DNA of 64,000 bases, from the NCBI RefSeq assembly GCF_947501225.1, contig NZ_CANMUW010000004.1, positions 1 through 64,000 of the forward strand, written 5' to 3'. How positions within the stretch are numbered: position 1 is the first letter of the stretch; each line of letters opens with the position of its first letter. The stretch comes from an uncultured Shewanella sp. Lineage in GTDB: Bacteria; Pseudomonadota; Gammaproteobacteria; Enterobacterales; Shewanellaceae. The position numbers and the translations under genes are program-made. Shown piece by piece: positions 18,537-28,228 of the stretch. The notes beneath the pieces are model-generated. The model had not been told where the DNA came from. It did no database searches and saw only the letters and a program-made list of their open reading frames with translations.

Positions 18537-19193
18537 TTAACGGAACAACTGAGTGGATATCGGCACAATTTGCAGTGACCTGGTCAGTTCATCCAGATAG
18601 CATTTAGTAAGCCGTGCTATCCCCCGATAAAAATCACTCTCGGCGTGATGATGCATTAACTCGAGACAACGGTCAGACCAAGGCAGTAGATGTTGCTGTA
18701 GCAAGATGATGCAAGTACCTGTTAGCTCAGGGCTTTCCTTCTCGGAGAGTTGACCGAAGATCTGATCCAGTGCGGCAAAGAATAGTCCCAGGTGGTCGAC
18801 AGGCTGATTCGAGTCCAGCTCAAACGTGATCCCCCTCTCTCGGAAGAAGCTCATTAAGGACTGAGTCGATTCGCCGTTGAGTAGTTGCTTCTCACTCAAA
18901 TAGACAGAGCCCCAAGGGGCGGCGCTGGGATCGCCCGGTCCATAAAAAAGCTGACCGTAATCCAGCTTGAGTGACAGGCTCTGCTCCGGACTCCAGTGTT
19001 TCAAGTAGTTGTTAATTAGCTGCTTAGCCAGCGACTCACTCTTATCCTTCGAATAGTCGGGCCAACTGTCTATGCTCTTATGTGCAATAAAGCTACCGAT
19101 AAGCTCAACGCTGGGATCATAAAACAATACGTTGTGTAATATACGGGCGATCCCCTGATATTCCAGGTAAGTGTCTCTGGTTAACGTTGCCAT
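18537..19193 (-). CDS. dmsG: TorD/DmsD-family chaperone DmsG
   Basis: This 218-residue helical protein belongs to the TorD-type redox enzyme maturation chaperones. These bind the twin-arginine signal of the molybdoenzyme apoprotein, here DmsA, until the cofactor is inserted. The family segments LDYGQLFYGPGDPSAAPWGSVY (the E/DYxxLFxGPG..PxxPWxSVY pattern) and an HLGLFFAALDQIF helix are clear. CAGAGGAGCCT directly precedes the ATG at 19193; an in-frame ATG 45 bases upstream lacks such a site. It acts in the cytoplasm and is fifth in the operon. Confidence 0.88.
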   Translation of the reverse strand: MATLTRDTYLEYQGIARILHNVLFYDPSVELIGSFIAHKSIDSWPDYSKDKSESLAKQLINNYLKHWSPEQSLSLKLDYGQLFYGPGDPSAAPWGSVYLSEKQLLNGESTQSLMSFFRERGITFELDSNQPVDHLGLFFAALDQIFGQLSEKESPELTGTCIILLQQHLLPWSDRCLELMHHHAESDFYRGIARLTKCYLDELTRSLQIVPISTQLFR

Positions 19194-19255
19194 AGGCTCC
19201 TCTGTTTGGTTACAAATGTTAACAAGCGGCACCCTCACCGGGCGCCGCTAACGGA

Positions 19256-19891
19256 TCAGACCTCTGAATGGTTTAAGACAACCCCATCTATGCTGCCGCT
19301 GGCGCGGGCATGACGATTGGCCTTCATCAGCAGATTCGGCGATGTAATACTGCTGCTTGGCAAGGGAGCGAAGTTGGGCTTAACGGCGTTGGGGTATTTC
19401 TCCTTGAGTGCATCCATAGTGCCAAAGTCGATGGCGCGCATCGGACATGACTCCACACAGGTCGGATTCTTACCTTCGGCCAGCCGCTCAAAGCAGCCAT
19501 CACACTTGGTCATCACCTTGCGGGTCTTATCTATCTGCGGTGCATCATAGGGGCAGGCACGGGCACAACTCTCACAGCCGATACACAACTCAGACGCAAC
19601 ATGCACCAGGCCATCTTGCTTACGCTTATGCATGGCACCCACCGGGCAAGCCTTGACACAGGCGGGCTCACTACAGTGATTGCACCCGATAGAGGTATAG
19701 TAGGCGAACACATTCTGGTTGATAGTGCCATCGGCATTCTCGGTCCACAGACCGCCACCATACTCATACACACGACGCCAGTTGATGCCTACGGGCAGAT
19801 CCTTACGATCCTTACACGCTACCTGGCAGGTCTTACAACCCGTACACTTACTTGAATCGACATAAAAGCCGTATTGAACATTATTACTCAT
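19256..19891 (-). CDS. dmsB: DMSO reductase iron-sulfur subunit DmsB
   Basis: This is the electron-transfer subunit that passes electrons to the molybdenum centre of DmsA. The 211-residue protein carries four cysteine clusters of the DmsB type: CTGCKTCQVACK (about residue 16), CNHCSEPACVKACP, CIGCESCARACP and CDGCFERLAEGKNPTCVESCP, enough for four [4Fe-4S] centres. It has no signal peptide, so it is presumably exported as a passenger with DmsA through the Tat system. It begins 12 bp after the dmsA stop. Shewanella operons of this type lack DmsC; electrons arrive through DmsE and DmsF instead. Confidence 0.93.
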   Translation of the reverse strand: MSNNVQYGFYVDSSKCTGCKTCQVACKDRKDLPVGINWRRVYEYGGGLWTENADGTINQNVFAYYTSIGCNHCSEPACVKACPVGAMHKRKQDGLVHVASELCIGCESCARACPYDAPQIDKTRKVMTKCDGCFERLAEGKNPTCVESCPMRAIDFGTMDALKEKYPNAVKPNFAPLPSSSITSPNLLMKANRHARASGSIDGVVLNHSEV

Positions 19892-19903
19892 TGTTAACTC
19901 CTA

Positions 19904-22339
19904 TCAGGCTCTGCGGATCTCGACCCGGTTAGTATGCTGTGGATTGCCTTTCGACAAAGGCGTAGGGCGTTGCGAGGTGATGGTATTGATATTGCCCCCC
20001 TTATCGATGCCCCCCTCGAATCTCGACCAGGCACCTTGGCCCAGTGCAGTAACACCTATCATGATTCGGGGCGTCACCTTGACTTCGACCTCCAGAGTGC
20101 CGCGATCATTGAAGACGTGCACCAAGTCGCCGGTTTTGAGATTTCGCGCCTGAGCATCGATAGGGTTCATCCACACGGCGTCTTGCACCACCTCCCTGAG
20201 CCAGGGGATATTATGGTAACTGGAGTGAACCCGTCCCTTAGTGTGGTAACAGGTCAGCTGCAGTGGATATTGTTCCCGGGTTTCACTGTCTTCATAGCCA
20301 TCCCATGTGGGGATATATTTGGGCAGGGCCGAGATAACATCCCCTTCACTGAGCTCCCAGGTTCTGGCCTTGTGCGCCAGGCGTGATGAGTAGATCTCAA
20401 GCTTACCCGATGGCGTATAGAGTCGGTTTGTTTCAGGATCGTCACGGAATCCCTTCAGAGCAATGTAACTACCGTGGGGCAGATACTTACGATAAATACC
20501 TTGCTCCAGCATCACCTCTTTATCGGGCAAACCCGGGTTGGCCGCTTGTGCACCGGCGTACATCTCAGCCAGCCACTGCTGCTTCGTCTTACCCTCTGTG
20601 AACGCCTGCTCAACTCCCATCCTCTTGGCGATCTCGGTGCAGATATCGTAGGAGTGACGGCTTTCAAACAAGGGCTCGATACCCGAGCTCATCTGAATTA
20701 AAGTCGCCGTACCACCTGCAACATTATTCTGATTCACCAGCTCTTCATCTTCCAGCCACGTCGTATCCGGTAATATGATGTCTGCAAACTCGGCACTGGG
20801 AGTCATCACATTATCGACCATCAGAATAAATTCACATTTACTCTCATCTTTGAGGACTTCGCGGGTTTTATTGACATCGGAGTGCTGATTCACCATCGAG
20901 TTGCTGAACCAGTTGACGATCGCCTTGATATCGGTGCCCAGTTTGCCATCGCCATTTTCATCCAGCTCGACTCCCCGTACACCATCTTTGAGCACCGACA
21001 TGTTCTTACCATCCTCGACGGCCTGAAGATAAGTGAAGAAAGATATTTGTTTAGTAACCGGATTGGTACCAGACGGCAGGGTAGGCGCAAAAAAGAAGCC
21101 CCCCCTACTCTGACCGCCGTTAGTGGTGCCGGGTAAGCCTATCTTGCCCAGCAGGATAGATAACATATAACCGGCGCGCATATTGTTTTCACCCGCCGCG
21201 TGACGGTTCAATCCCAAGCCTAAATGAATAAATGGCGCCTTGGCTGCAGCAATTTCTCTGGCCAACTCGATAATGGTATGCTCGGGGATACCTGTGATGC
21301 TCGCGGCTCTGGCGGGGGTCTTGGCATTAGCCCCGGGATTCAGATCGCCAACAGTTGAGTTATCCAGAATATAGGACTTATAACTCTCCTCGTAGCCAAC
21401 GCCATCGGGCATAGTCTTTTCATCGTATCCGACGCAGTACTTGTCCAGGAATGCCTGATCGACTTTATTTTGGGTGATCCACTCATAGGCGAGCGCCTCA
21501 AACAACGCCGCATCGGTCCCGGGACGAATGGGAAGCCACTGATCTTCCTTACCCACGGCGGTATCGGTATAGCGCGGATCTATGATGATGGTCTTTAAAT
21601 TATTTTTTTGCTTAATATTCAAGAAATCATAACTGATCCCGGAGCCACTCATGCGGATCTCCGATGGGTTATAGCCGATAAATACCGCCAGATCAGAGTT
21701 TTCTATTTGAGTGATACAACTGCCCTGCAGACCATCATAGGGAGTGCCGAAGGTATAGGTTGCCGCTTCAAATAGTTGTGCATAGCTATAAACACCATAC
21801 TTGTCGAGACAGCCGCCGATGGCATTCATCAGACGTTGCGGCATACCAAACACCGATTTGAAGTGAGCAAAACTCCCGGTTCCAGTCATGTTGAAGATGG
21901 ACTCATTACCATATTGATCGATGATACCCTGCAGCCTTTCGGCGACAATATCTAACGCCTCATCCCAACTGATCCGCTCAAATTGGCCACTGCCGCGGGG
22001 GCCGACACGCTTCATGGGGTATTTTAACCGCTCGGGCGCATACACACGCTTTCGTAGCGTACGTCCCCGCAGGCAGGCACGCACATCGTGATTACCATAT
22101 GTATCTTCGGTGGTGAACTCAGACTCGATGCGGGTGATCACCCCATCTTTTGAAAATACCTTGACCGGGCAGTTAGAGCCACAGTTCACCAAACAGGAGG
22201 ACCAGTTCATGGTTTCATCTTCAGTGACCGGAGGCGTTGGTGGCACGACATCGACATCACTCGAGCTGGAGTTACAGCCTGCGACCGTCGCGGCGCAGCC
22301 CATAGCGGCACTCATTTTTAAGAAACTTCTGCGTTCCAT
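19904..22339 (-). CDS. dmsA: DMSO reductase molybdopterin subunit DmsA, Tat lipoprotein
   Basis: This 811-residue catalytic subunit of the bis-molybdopterin oxidoreductase family is predicted to reduce dimethyl sulfoxide to dimethyl sulfide. The N-terminus MERRSFLKMSAAMGCAATVAGC combines a twin-arginine motif (RRSFLK) with a lipobox (VAGC), so the folded enzyme can be exported and then lipid-anchored, consistent with the outer-membrane surface location known for Shewanella DmsA. A cysteine cluster CLVNCGSNCPVKV follows for an FeS centre, and molybdopterin-binding segments such as GTGSFAHFKS and IDPRYTDTAVG are present. GAGGAAAAAAT precedes the ATG. Alternative substrates of this broad family cannot be excluded. 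Confidence 0.93.
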   Translation of the reverse strand: MERRSFLKMSAAMGCAATVAGCNSSSSDVDVVPPTPPVTEDETMNWSSCLVNCGSNCPVKVFSKDGVITRIESEFTTEDTYGNHDVRACLRGRTLRKRVYAPERLKYPMKRVGPRGSGQFERISWDEALDIVAERLQGIIDQYGNESIFNMTGTGSFAHFKSVFGMPQRLMNAIGGCLDKYGVYSYAQLFEAATYTFGTPYDGLQGSCITQIENSDLAVFIGYNPSEIRMSGSGISYDFLNIKQKNNLKTIIIDPRYTDTAVGKEDQWLPIRPGTDAALFEALAYEWITQNKVDQAFLDKYCVGYDEKTMPDGVGYEESYKSYILDNSTVGDLNPGANAKTPARAASITGIPEHTIIELAREIAAAKAPFIHLGLGLNRHAAGENNMRAGYMLSILLGKIGLPGTTNGGQSRGGFFFAPTLPSGTNPVTKQISFFTYLQAVEDGKNMSVLKDGVRGVELDENGDGKLGTDIKAIVNWFSNSMVNQHSDVNKTREVLKDESKCEFILMVDNVMTPSAEFADIILPDTTWLEDEELVNQNNVAGGTATLIQMSSGIEPLFESRHSYDICTEIAKRMGVEQAFTEGKTKQQWLAEMYAGAQAANPGLPDKEVMLEQGIYRKYLPHGSYIALKGFRDDPETNRLYTPSGKLEIYSSRLAHKARTWELSEGDVISALPKYIPTWDGYEDSETREQYPLQLTCYHTKGRVHSSYHNIPWLREVVQDAVWMNPIDAQARNLKTGDLVHVFNDRGTLEVEVKVTPRIMIGVTALGQGAWSRFEGGIDKGGNINTITSQRPTPLSKGNPQHTNRVEIRRA

Positions 22340-22375
22340 TATTTTTTCCTCATTAGTAATGATTAGCTGCTGGCA

Positions 22376-24379
22376 CTAGCGCAACTGGTAGCTAAACGAC
22401 AACATCACCTGGTGCGCGTTATAGTTATGGTTAAGTTTGCCCTGGGTTGTTAAGCCATCTATGGCGTTGACATCGACCTGTGCATTGTCGGTGTCGTAGT
22501 ATCGTTCGTACCGGTAACCCAACCTGACGGCCATCAGATCGCTCAGCAGATAGTTGGCATACACCTCAGCACTGTGGTTGTAGGAGTAGTAATCCCCCTG
22601 AGGCTCAGTGATGACATAGCTCACCTGCTTATCGCTGTTTGAATTGGCAAACAGATAATCCAGCCCCAGACTCAGCTTGTCTTGCATCAACCCGGTGTAG
22701 TTCATCCCCGCCCCCAGATTGATAAACTCATCTTCAACCTTGGCTGACCAATCGGCGGTGCTAAAGCGCTGACTGCCATTTTGTTGTGACTCGATCCACT
22801 GCTGACCGGCAATGACGTAACCGTTAAGCCGTTTATCAAACTGCAAAGTGATATTCAGGTCATAGCCGTAGTCTTTGGCCGACGTTAGACCCAGCTGAGT
22901 GTCGCTATAATCGTCCTCGGCATAACGGCCAACGAAGTTGACATTAATCCAGTCTGTTGGCAGATGGATAAACCTGGCCTCGAACTCGCTTCTGTCTCGA
23001 TCGGCAAGGTAGTACTTACGTAGCAAAGGGTTACTGATGCTCGAGGTTTGAGCACCGGCTTGATATTCACAGCCATCACGCTGGCTATAGCTTGCTTTCA
23101 GCTTGAGCTTACTGCCCTCAAAGCTGCGGATATCCAGCTTAGTCCAGACGATGCTTTCGTCGGTCTGTTCACGGTCACTGTTGCTACGCTCTAACTCTTC
23201 GCGATCAAAGCCCGCCATTAAGCGATAGTCGCCATTGATGCGGTAGCTGAAGTTAAACTTATAGCCAAGCTTTTCGGTATCCAGTGGTACATTTTGTTTA
23301 AAAGCTCCGCCTACGCCGTTAGGCTCAAGCTGGGCGAACTCCCAAACTGAACTCCTGTTATCACGTTTGCTGTAGATAATGTTGCCATCCAGGCGCAGTC
23401 GATTATCCAGTATCGAGTTAATGGAAAGCTTGCCATCCATAGAATCGACCTGACCGTCCCAGTTTTGAACAGGGTTACCACTCACCTGAATGAGCTCTGC
23501 ATCCTGTATCATGCGTCCCTGGGCGAAGTGAGCATTGATCACGGTGCGCCCCAATCGATATTGGCCTGCGAGGCTGAGTTGATATGCACTATTGTCCGGT
23601 TCAGGCGTATAGAGATCATCGAGATAAGTCAGACTAAGGGAATCGATTTGGTTATCAAATTCGCGGTATTGATAGTTAAGCGATGTCAACCAGTTTTGGC
23701 CACCTATGTTCAGGCCCGTATTCAACTTGTCCGTCTTTGTATCGACCGGCTTGCCAAAATTAATGGGACGCGGCGTCACCATGCTCGCGCTCTGATAACC
23801 AGTCTTCTCTTCCTGGCTATAACGGGCAAAGACTTGGTAGTCTTGCTCGCCCCACCGATGCCCGGCCGCCAGGCCCATCCCAACCTGTTTACGCTTAAGC
23901 GATAGCTCTTGGGTTTGCACCTGGCCACTCGGGGTTAACGTCCCATCGGCATACCAAAGATTGCTCTTCGCATTATCGTGTTGATATTGGCTTAGCTGAC
24001 GATAATCTAACTCGGCTTGGTAACTACCGACCTTACCCGCTTCAAGGTGAGCGCGGCTGTTCGCAAGACCCAGATTAATCGCCTGAGCTTTGGCTCGATA
24101 ACCGGCTTTGCCACGATACTGCACATCGGCATTCAGCACTCCATGGGTACCATCTTCGCTGTTGAGTGCTTCAGCACTATGGATATCATCACTGTCACTA
24201 TAAGCCGCGCCTAGCTCAACACTACCGCGGTAACCTGTTGTATCGGGGCAGCGTTTGCATTGAAATTTGTCAGTATGAACACCGCTGGTGTTGGCCTTGT
24301 TCACACTAAAATCGACGGCCATCGGGGTGCCGGAAACAGAGACGAGCGCAAGGGTGATGAGGTTTAGTTGATATTTCAT
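22376..24379 (-). CDS. dmsF: MtrB-like outer-membrane beta-barrel DmsF
   Basis: This 667-residue porin of the MtrB/PioB family forms the outer-membrane sleeve that holds the decaheme cytochrome DmsE, so that electrons can cross to DmsA on the surface. It has a short signal peptide, the hallmark N-terminal CKRC pair (FQCKRCPDTTGYRG, about residue 40), many alternating strands typical of a 26- to 28-stranded barrel, and a terminal LSFSYQLR strand. GAGGAGTAAAAA precedes the ATG. It is second in dmsEFABGH, 14 bp after dmsE. Confidence 0.93.
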   Translation of the reverse strand: MKYQLNLITLALVSVSGTPMAVDFSVNKANTSGVHTDKFQCKRCPDTTGYRGSVELGAAYSDSDDIHSAEALNSEDGTHGVLNADVQYRGKAGYRAKAQAINLGLANSRAHLEAGKVGSYQAELDYRQLSQYQHDNAKSNLWYADGTLTPSGQVQTQELSLKRKQVGMGLAAGHRWGEQDYQVFARYSQEEKTGYQSASMVTPRPINFGKPVDTKTDKLNTGLNIGGQNWLTSLNYQYREFDNQIDSLSLTYLDDLYTPEPDNSAYQLSLAGQYRLGRTVINAHFAQGRMIQDAELIQVSGNPVQNWDGQVDSMDGKLSINSILDNRLRLDGNIIYSKRDNRSSVWEFAQLEPNGVGGAFKQNVPLDTEKLGYKFNFSYRINGDYRLMAGFDREELERSNSDREQTDESIVWTKLDIRSFEGSKLKLKASYSQRDGCEYQAGAQTSSISNPLLRKYYLADRDRSEFEARFIHLPTDWINVNFVGRYAEDDYSDTQLGLTSAKDYGYDLNITLQFDKRLNGYVIAGQQWIESQQNGSQRFSTADWSAKVEDEFINLGAGMNYTGLMQDKLSLGLDYLFANSNSDKQVSYVITEPQGDYYSYNHSAEVYANYLLSDLMAVRLGYRYERYYDTDNAQVDVNAIDGLTTQGKLNHNYNAHQVMLSFSYQLR

Positions 24380-24393
24380 TTTTTACTCCTCAA

Positions 24394-25344
24394 TTAACGT
24401 TGCAGCTTGCTGCCTGCAGGATGGTTAGAGCCATGAATTTGGCTGTGACAGTTAAGGCAACTCTTACCGCCGCCAAAGGCATCATGACCATCTTGTGGTA
24501 CTACCCGACTGGCATGGCCATCATCCATATGACACTGCTGGCAAAGCTGGGGAGCGCGGCTGCTCAGCAGTGATTCATTCACACTGCCGTGAGGGTTGTG
24601 ACAACTGACGCAGTTTTCGGTGGCGGGTGCATGCTCCCATAGAAAGGGACCAAGCTTCTCTGCATGACAGCTGAAACAAGTGTCATTAACTGTGACTTGA
24701 TTAAGGGCACTCTCACCCATGGAGCCGTGTGGGTTATGACAATCTATACAGGTCATATGGTCCCATTTCAGCGGATGAGACGAGCGCTTGTTCATATCCG
24801 CCTTTTTCTGAGGGTGACAACTGGTACAGGTATCGTTGACATTTTGCGGATCCAGTATCGGATCTTTGGCAATATGGATTTGGTGACAATCCGAACAGGC
24901 CACCTCATCGAGATTATGACTACTGCTGTGCCATGCCATCTGCTGTGGATCGTTATGACAGCCGAGGCAGACACTGCTTCGGCTAACAGCATCGAGCTTA
25001 CTGCCTTTCCCAAAAGCTATCATGGGCTCCTTCCCGCCCTTATTGTGCTTTCCGAGGGGACCATGACAGGCTTCGCATTGCAGACCCCTCATGGGTGAGT
25101 TTGCCTGTGCCTCTTGGCCGTGGACGCCTTCGAACAATGCCATCACAGTGTTATTTTTCTTGTGGCACATCAGACAGGTATCGGCGCCTTTTTTAGAATA
25201 TTTGCCTTCTGAGAATTTAGTCTCCAGCTTCTGCGTAAGCAGTTCTGTAGTTAATTGCCCCCAAGGAACTGCCTGTATAGAAAATGAGAACAGCACCGAA
25301 ATTACCATCCCATAAAATATATCACCCACACGAATTCGCATCAT
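24394..25344 (-). CDS. dmsE: periplasmic decaheme cytochrome DmsE (MtrA-like)
   Basis: This 316-residue c-type cytochrome has a signal peptide ending near QAVPWG and ten CXXCH motifs (CLMCH, CEACH, CLGCH, CSDCH, CTSCH, CIDCH, CFSCH, CVSCH, CQQCH, CLNCH). MtrA-family decahemes take electrons from the inner-membrane quinol dehydrogenase CymA, usually through periplasmic carriers, and sit inside the MtrB-like porin. It is the first gene of the dms operon. A TGAT-N4-ATCA site lies about 140 bp upstream. Ten haems and the order E-F-A-B-G-H make the assignment secure. Confidence 0.95.
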   Translation of the reverse strand: MMRIRVGDIFYGMVISVLFSFSIQAVPWGQLTTELLTQKLETKFSEGKYSKKGADTCLMCHKKNNTVMALFEGVHGQEAQANSPMRGLQCEACHGPLGKHNKGGKEPMIAFGKGSKLDAVSRSSVCLGCHNDPQQMAWHSSSHNLDEVACSDCHQIHIAKDPILDPQNVNDTCTSCHPQKKADMNKRSSHPLKWDHMTCIDCHNPHGSMGESALNQVTVNDTCFSCHAEKLGPFLWEHAPATENCVSCHNPHGSVNESLLSSRAPQLCQQCHMDDGHASRVVPQDGHDAFGGGKSCLNCHSQIHGSNHPAGSKLQR

Positions 25345-26380
25345 TATCCGACCTTTTAAGCTTTTATTTATCGATCAACAGAAGATATAAAAAGAAAGAT
25401 TCACTAGTATTAATACCAGTGTTTTCGACAGCAAATATATTAACCAAACTTATTTATTTCAATAAGAGATAAGTGCAAACATGATCTACATCAGTTTAAG
25501 TTGGAGGAAGTAGAAAATAAAAAAAGATTAAAAAAGCAGGAAGCCAAACTTAATTCCACAATTCAAAGAGTTTAAAGAATAAAGCAGCAAGAAGACATTA
25601 CAGAGTACCACAATTAAAAAAGCAACATTAAGACCATAAAATACAACCCGAAACAACGACATACAACAAAATAAGAATTAAAAGGAATTATAAAAACTAG
25701 ACTGAGCTATCAAAAAAAATAAAATCGAAGCCCGAAAAAATATATCAAAGCCAAAACTACGCACCTTGAAACACAAACAAAATAATAATTCCTCAAACAT
25801 CACGCAAAAAAGAATTTATTGAATAAAACAACACAACACCAAACCATCACAGCTAAAAATTCAAAACCATATAAAGTATATACTGGCGATAATTCTTCAA
25901 ATATGAGTTATTGATGAATATATTTACAACAAAAATCATGGCCATTAATTTGAAAAACTGATTATTTGAAATCACAATTAAGTATTAACAATTTCATTAA
26001 GACAGCTTTAATAATCTTTATAGACTGCCAAACTAGACGACCAAACAATGCTTCAGCTGCGATGTACACATATTCAATCGAAGATGATGATGGTTGTCAG
26101 CTCTGTGAGACTTGAAAGCTGCCAGTGCGACATAGCGCTTACCTATGCCTAACAGATTATGAGAGAGACAGAGGCATTAGCAGGGTGATCGGGCTCAGAA
26201 TTATCAGAGAGGAACTCTCTGCGCTTTAAGGAGCTGAGTCTGGCTCAGAGACAGGATTAGCAGAACTTCAGCTAATGCATCTCGACGAATCTTCAAAAAC
26301 AGATATGGGTGATCTGCCGCATTGCTCATTGCCATGAATTGAGGTGGGTGGGACTTGCATCTGCCCACCCGGGCGAGTCG
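25345..26380. other. 1-kb non-coding region upstream of dmsE, with a skewed A-rich tract
   Basis: No credible gene is visible. The part near dmsE carries a CRP/FNR-type site. From about 25500 to 25870 the plus strand is dominated by A with little T. The section 26050-26300 is more balanced and contains small dyads such as CTGAGtctggCTCAG, but nothing I can name. Confidence 0.6.
25482..25493. promoter_or_regulatory. CRP/FNR (EtrA)-type site upstream of dmsE
   Basis: TGATCTACATCA has both half-sites TGAT-N4-ATCA of the FNR consensus and equally fits the TGA-N6-TCA core of a CRP site. In Shewanella, CRP and the FNR homologue EtrA control anaerobic reductase genes, so a role in inducing dmsEFABGH without oxygen is likely. 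It is centred about 143 bp before the dmsE start. Confidence 0.6.
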
Positions 26381-27043
26381 TTAGCCAGCGTCGGCCTGAT
26401 TTTCGGGAGCGGCATTGATAAAGGCATCGAGTCGATTGCAATTTTCGACGATGCGCACAATATTCGGGTATGGCGACAGGTCAACCTTAAAGCGGTTGGC
26501 ATTATACACCTGAGGGACCAGACACAGATCAGCCAGAGTAACAGTGTCACCAAAACAGTACTGACCTGAGTGTTTAATCAGCTGTTTTTCCAATGCCCTA
26601 AAGCCTTCATCTATCCAGTGGTGATACCAGGCCGACTTAGCCTCATCATCGAGAGCAAGCTCTTTGGATAGATACTGCAGTACTTTAAGGTTATTAAGCG
26701 GATGCACTTCACAGGCTATAGACATCGCCATAGAACGTACTATCGCCCTGTCATGGAGATCTTGAGGAAGTAGTGCATTGTCAGGATACTTTTCATCCAG
26801 ATATTCTATGATGGCGAGAGATTGAGACAAGACGACATCGGCCTCCTCTCCCTTAGAGTCACTTTCGATTAGCGCCGGCACCAATTCCTGAGGGTTTAAT
26901 CCGGCATACTCAGGTTTATGTTGCTCTCCGCCATCTTTGACTAAGTGAACAGAGATCTGCTCGGCATCGAGCCCCTTATGATTGAGGGCGACTCTTACCC
27001 GGTAAGCCGCACTCGAACGCCAATATCCATAAAGCTTCAACAT
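26381..27043 (-). CDS. maiA: maleylacetoacetate isomerase
   Basis: This is a zeta-class glutathione transferase that converts maleylacetoacetate to fumarylacetoacetate in the homogentisate branch of tyrosine degradation. The 220-residue protein has the thioredoxin-like N-terminal domain with catalytic motif SSAAYRVR (residues 10-17), the LNPQELVPAL and LSQSLAIIEYLDEKYP glutathione-site segments, and an all-helical C-terminal domain with FGDTVTLADLCLVPQVYNA. It follows fahA on the same strand, but a clear terminator lies between them, so its expression may depend on read-through. Confidence 0.93.
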   Translation of the reverse strand: MLKLYGYWRSSAAYRVRVALNHKGLDAEQISVHLVKDGGEQHKPEYAGLNPQELVPALIESDSKGEEADVVLSQSLAIIEYLDEKYPDNALLPQDLHDRAIVRSMAMSIACEVHPLNNLKVLQYLSKELALDDEAKSAWYHHWIDEGFRALEKQLIKHSGQYCFGDTVTLADLCLVPQVYNANRFKVDLSPYPNIVRIVENCNRLDAFINAAPENQADAG

Positions 27044-27069
27044 AGTTACTCCAAATTCGGTTTATATAA

Positions 27070-27098
27070 AAAAGGCCAATTCAATGAATCGGCCTTTT
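27070..27098 (-). terminator. rho-independent terminator or attenuator between fahA and maiA
   Basis: On the minus strand AAAAGGCC and GGCCTTTT form a stem extended inward by GATTC/GAATT pairing and followed by TTATAT. It begins 16 bp after the fahA stop. Only 26 bp remain before maiA. Confidence 0.75.
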
Positions 27099-27113
27099 GA
27101 AGCAAGATGTAAA

Positions 27114-28100
27114 TTATCCTTTATACTCGACAACTTGCTGATCGATGGAGCCAAAGATGCTCTTTTGATTATCATCGAGCATCTCAATACGGACTCTGTC
27201 GCCAAACTTCATAAACGAGGTGGACGGCTTGCCCTCTGCTATCGTTTCCAGCATGCGCGTTTCGGCTAAACAGCTTGAACCTGCGCTGCGGTCATAATTG
27301 GATATGGTTCCCGAACCGATAATGGCACCGGCCCCCAGAGGACGAGTCTTAGCCACATGGGAGACGAGTTGACTGAAATTAAATGTCATATCCACGCCCG
27401 CATTCGGGCGGCCGAAAAGCGAGTCATTGAGGTGGGTGATCAAAGGCAGGTGCACCTTAGAGTCTTCCCAGCGAGCCCCGAGTTCATCAGGCGTCACCGC
27501 AACGGGTGAGAAACTACTGGAGGGCTTGGCTTGATAGAAGCCAAAGCCTTTTGCCAGTTCACCGGGGATAAGATTGCGCAGTGACACGTCATTGACCAGC
27601 ATCAAGAGTTTGATGTGCTGCTCGGCATTCTCACTCTTAACGCCCATAGGTACATCATCGGTTACCACCGCGATTTCTGACTCAAAATCTATGCCCCAAT
27701 CTTCACTGGCTAACGGGATATCGGCCTTAGGCCCAATGAAACAGTCTGAGCCTCCCTGGTACACCAGAGGATCGGTCCAGAATGATTCCGGCATCTGAGC
27801 GCCACGGGCCTTACGCACCAGCTCGACATGGTTGACATAAGCACTACCGTCGGCCCATTGATATGCACGTGGCAGAGGCGATAGGCACTGCGCCTCATCA
27901 AAGTCGACGGCACTGTCTATCAAGCCATCGTTAAGCGCTTCATATAACTCTTGCAGTTGCGGCTGAAGCAGCTCCCATGCATCGAGTAGCTGCTGCATGG
28001 TATTGGCGATGGCGGGTACGGCCACCGCTTTAGATAGATCTTTACTCACTAACATCAACTGACCGTCGCGACGGCCATTGTTATAACTGGCTAACTTCAT
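27114..28100 (-). CDS. fahA: fumarylacetoacetate hydrolase family protein (fumarylacetoacetase)
   Basis: This enzyme splits fumarylacetoacetate to fumarate and acetoacetate, the last step of tyrosine breakdown. The 328-residue protein begins MKLASYNNGRRDGQL and contains the FAH-fold metal-binding region with WGIDFESEIAVVTDDVPMG and the LVNDVSLRNLIPGELAKGFGF stretch, then GSGTISNYDRSAG and a FGDRVRIEML strand. The ATG at 28100 was chosen because AGGAGCAGGT precedes it; an in-frame upstream codon gives nine extra unlikely residues. A CRP site and a TyrR box lie upstream, and maiA follows. Confidence 0.92.
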   Translation of the reverse strand: MKLASYNNGRRDGQLMLVSKDLSKAVAVPAIANTMQQLLDAWELLQPQLQELYEALNDGLIDSAVDFDEAQCLSPLPRAYQWADGSAYVNHVELVRKARGAQMPESFWTDPLVYQGGSDCFIGPKADIPLASEDWGIDFESEIAVVTDDVPMGVKSENAEQHIKLLMLVNDVSLRNLIPGELAKGFGFYQAKPSSSFSPVAVTPDELGARWEDSKVHLPLITHLNDSLFGRPNAGVDMTFNFSQLVSHVAKTRPLGAGAIIGSGTISNYDRSAGSSCLAETRMLETIAEGKPSTSFMKFGDRVRIEMLDDNQKSIFGSIDQQVVEYKG

Positions 28101-28189
28101 ACCTGCTCCTGTGCGAAATCTCACCATACGATAGCTCGTATGTTTATCTGATTTACAGAAATACCTTAAGCATAGACAGATAGGAATAG

Positions 28190-28205
28190 TGTGACATAAA
28201 TCACG
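28190..28205. promoter_or_regulatory. CRP-binding site upstream of fahA
   Basis: TGTGACATAAATCACG has TGTGA-N6-TCAC(A/G), nine of ten consensus half-site bases. It lies about 97 bp before the fahA start, so catabolism of aromatic amino acids is probably under cAMP-CRP control. Confidence 0.7.
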
Positions 28206-28228
28206 CCGAGCACCATAAAGCGCTAAAA

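Noticed and set aside
23465..23905. 146-aa plus-strand ORF
   Set aside because: It is antisense to dmsF, a well-supported MtrB-like barrel, and shows no domain or ribosome binding site.
26050..26300. Small RNA gene downstream of maiA
   Set aside because: Several short dyads exist, but no promoter-terminator pair could be recognised.
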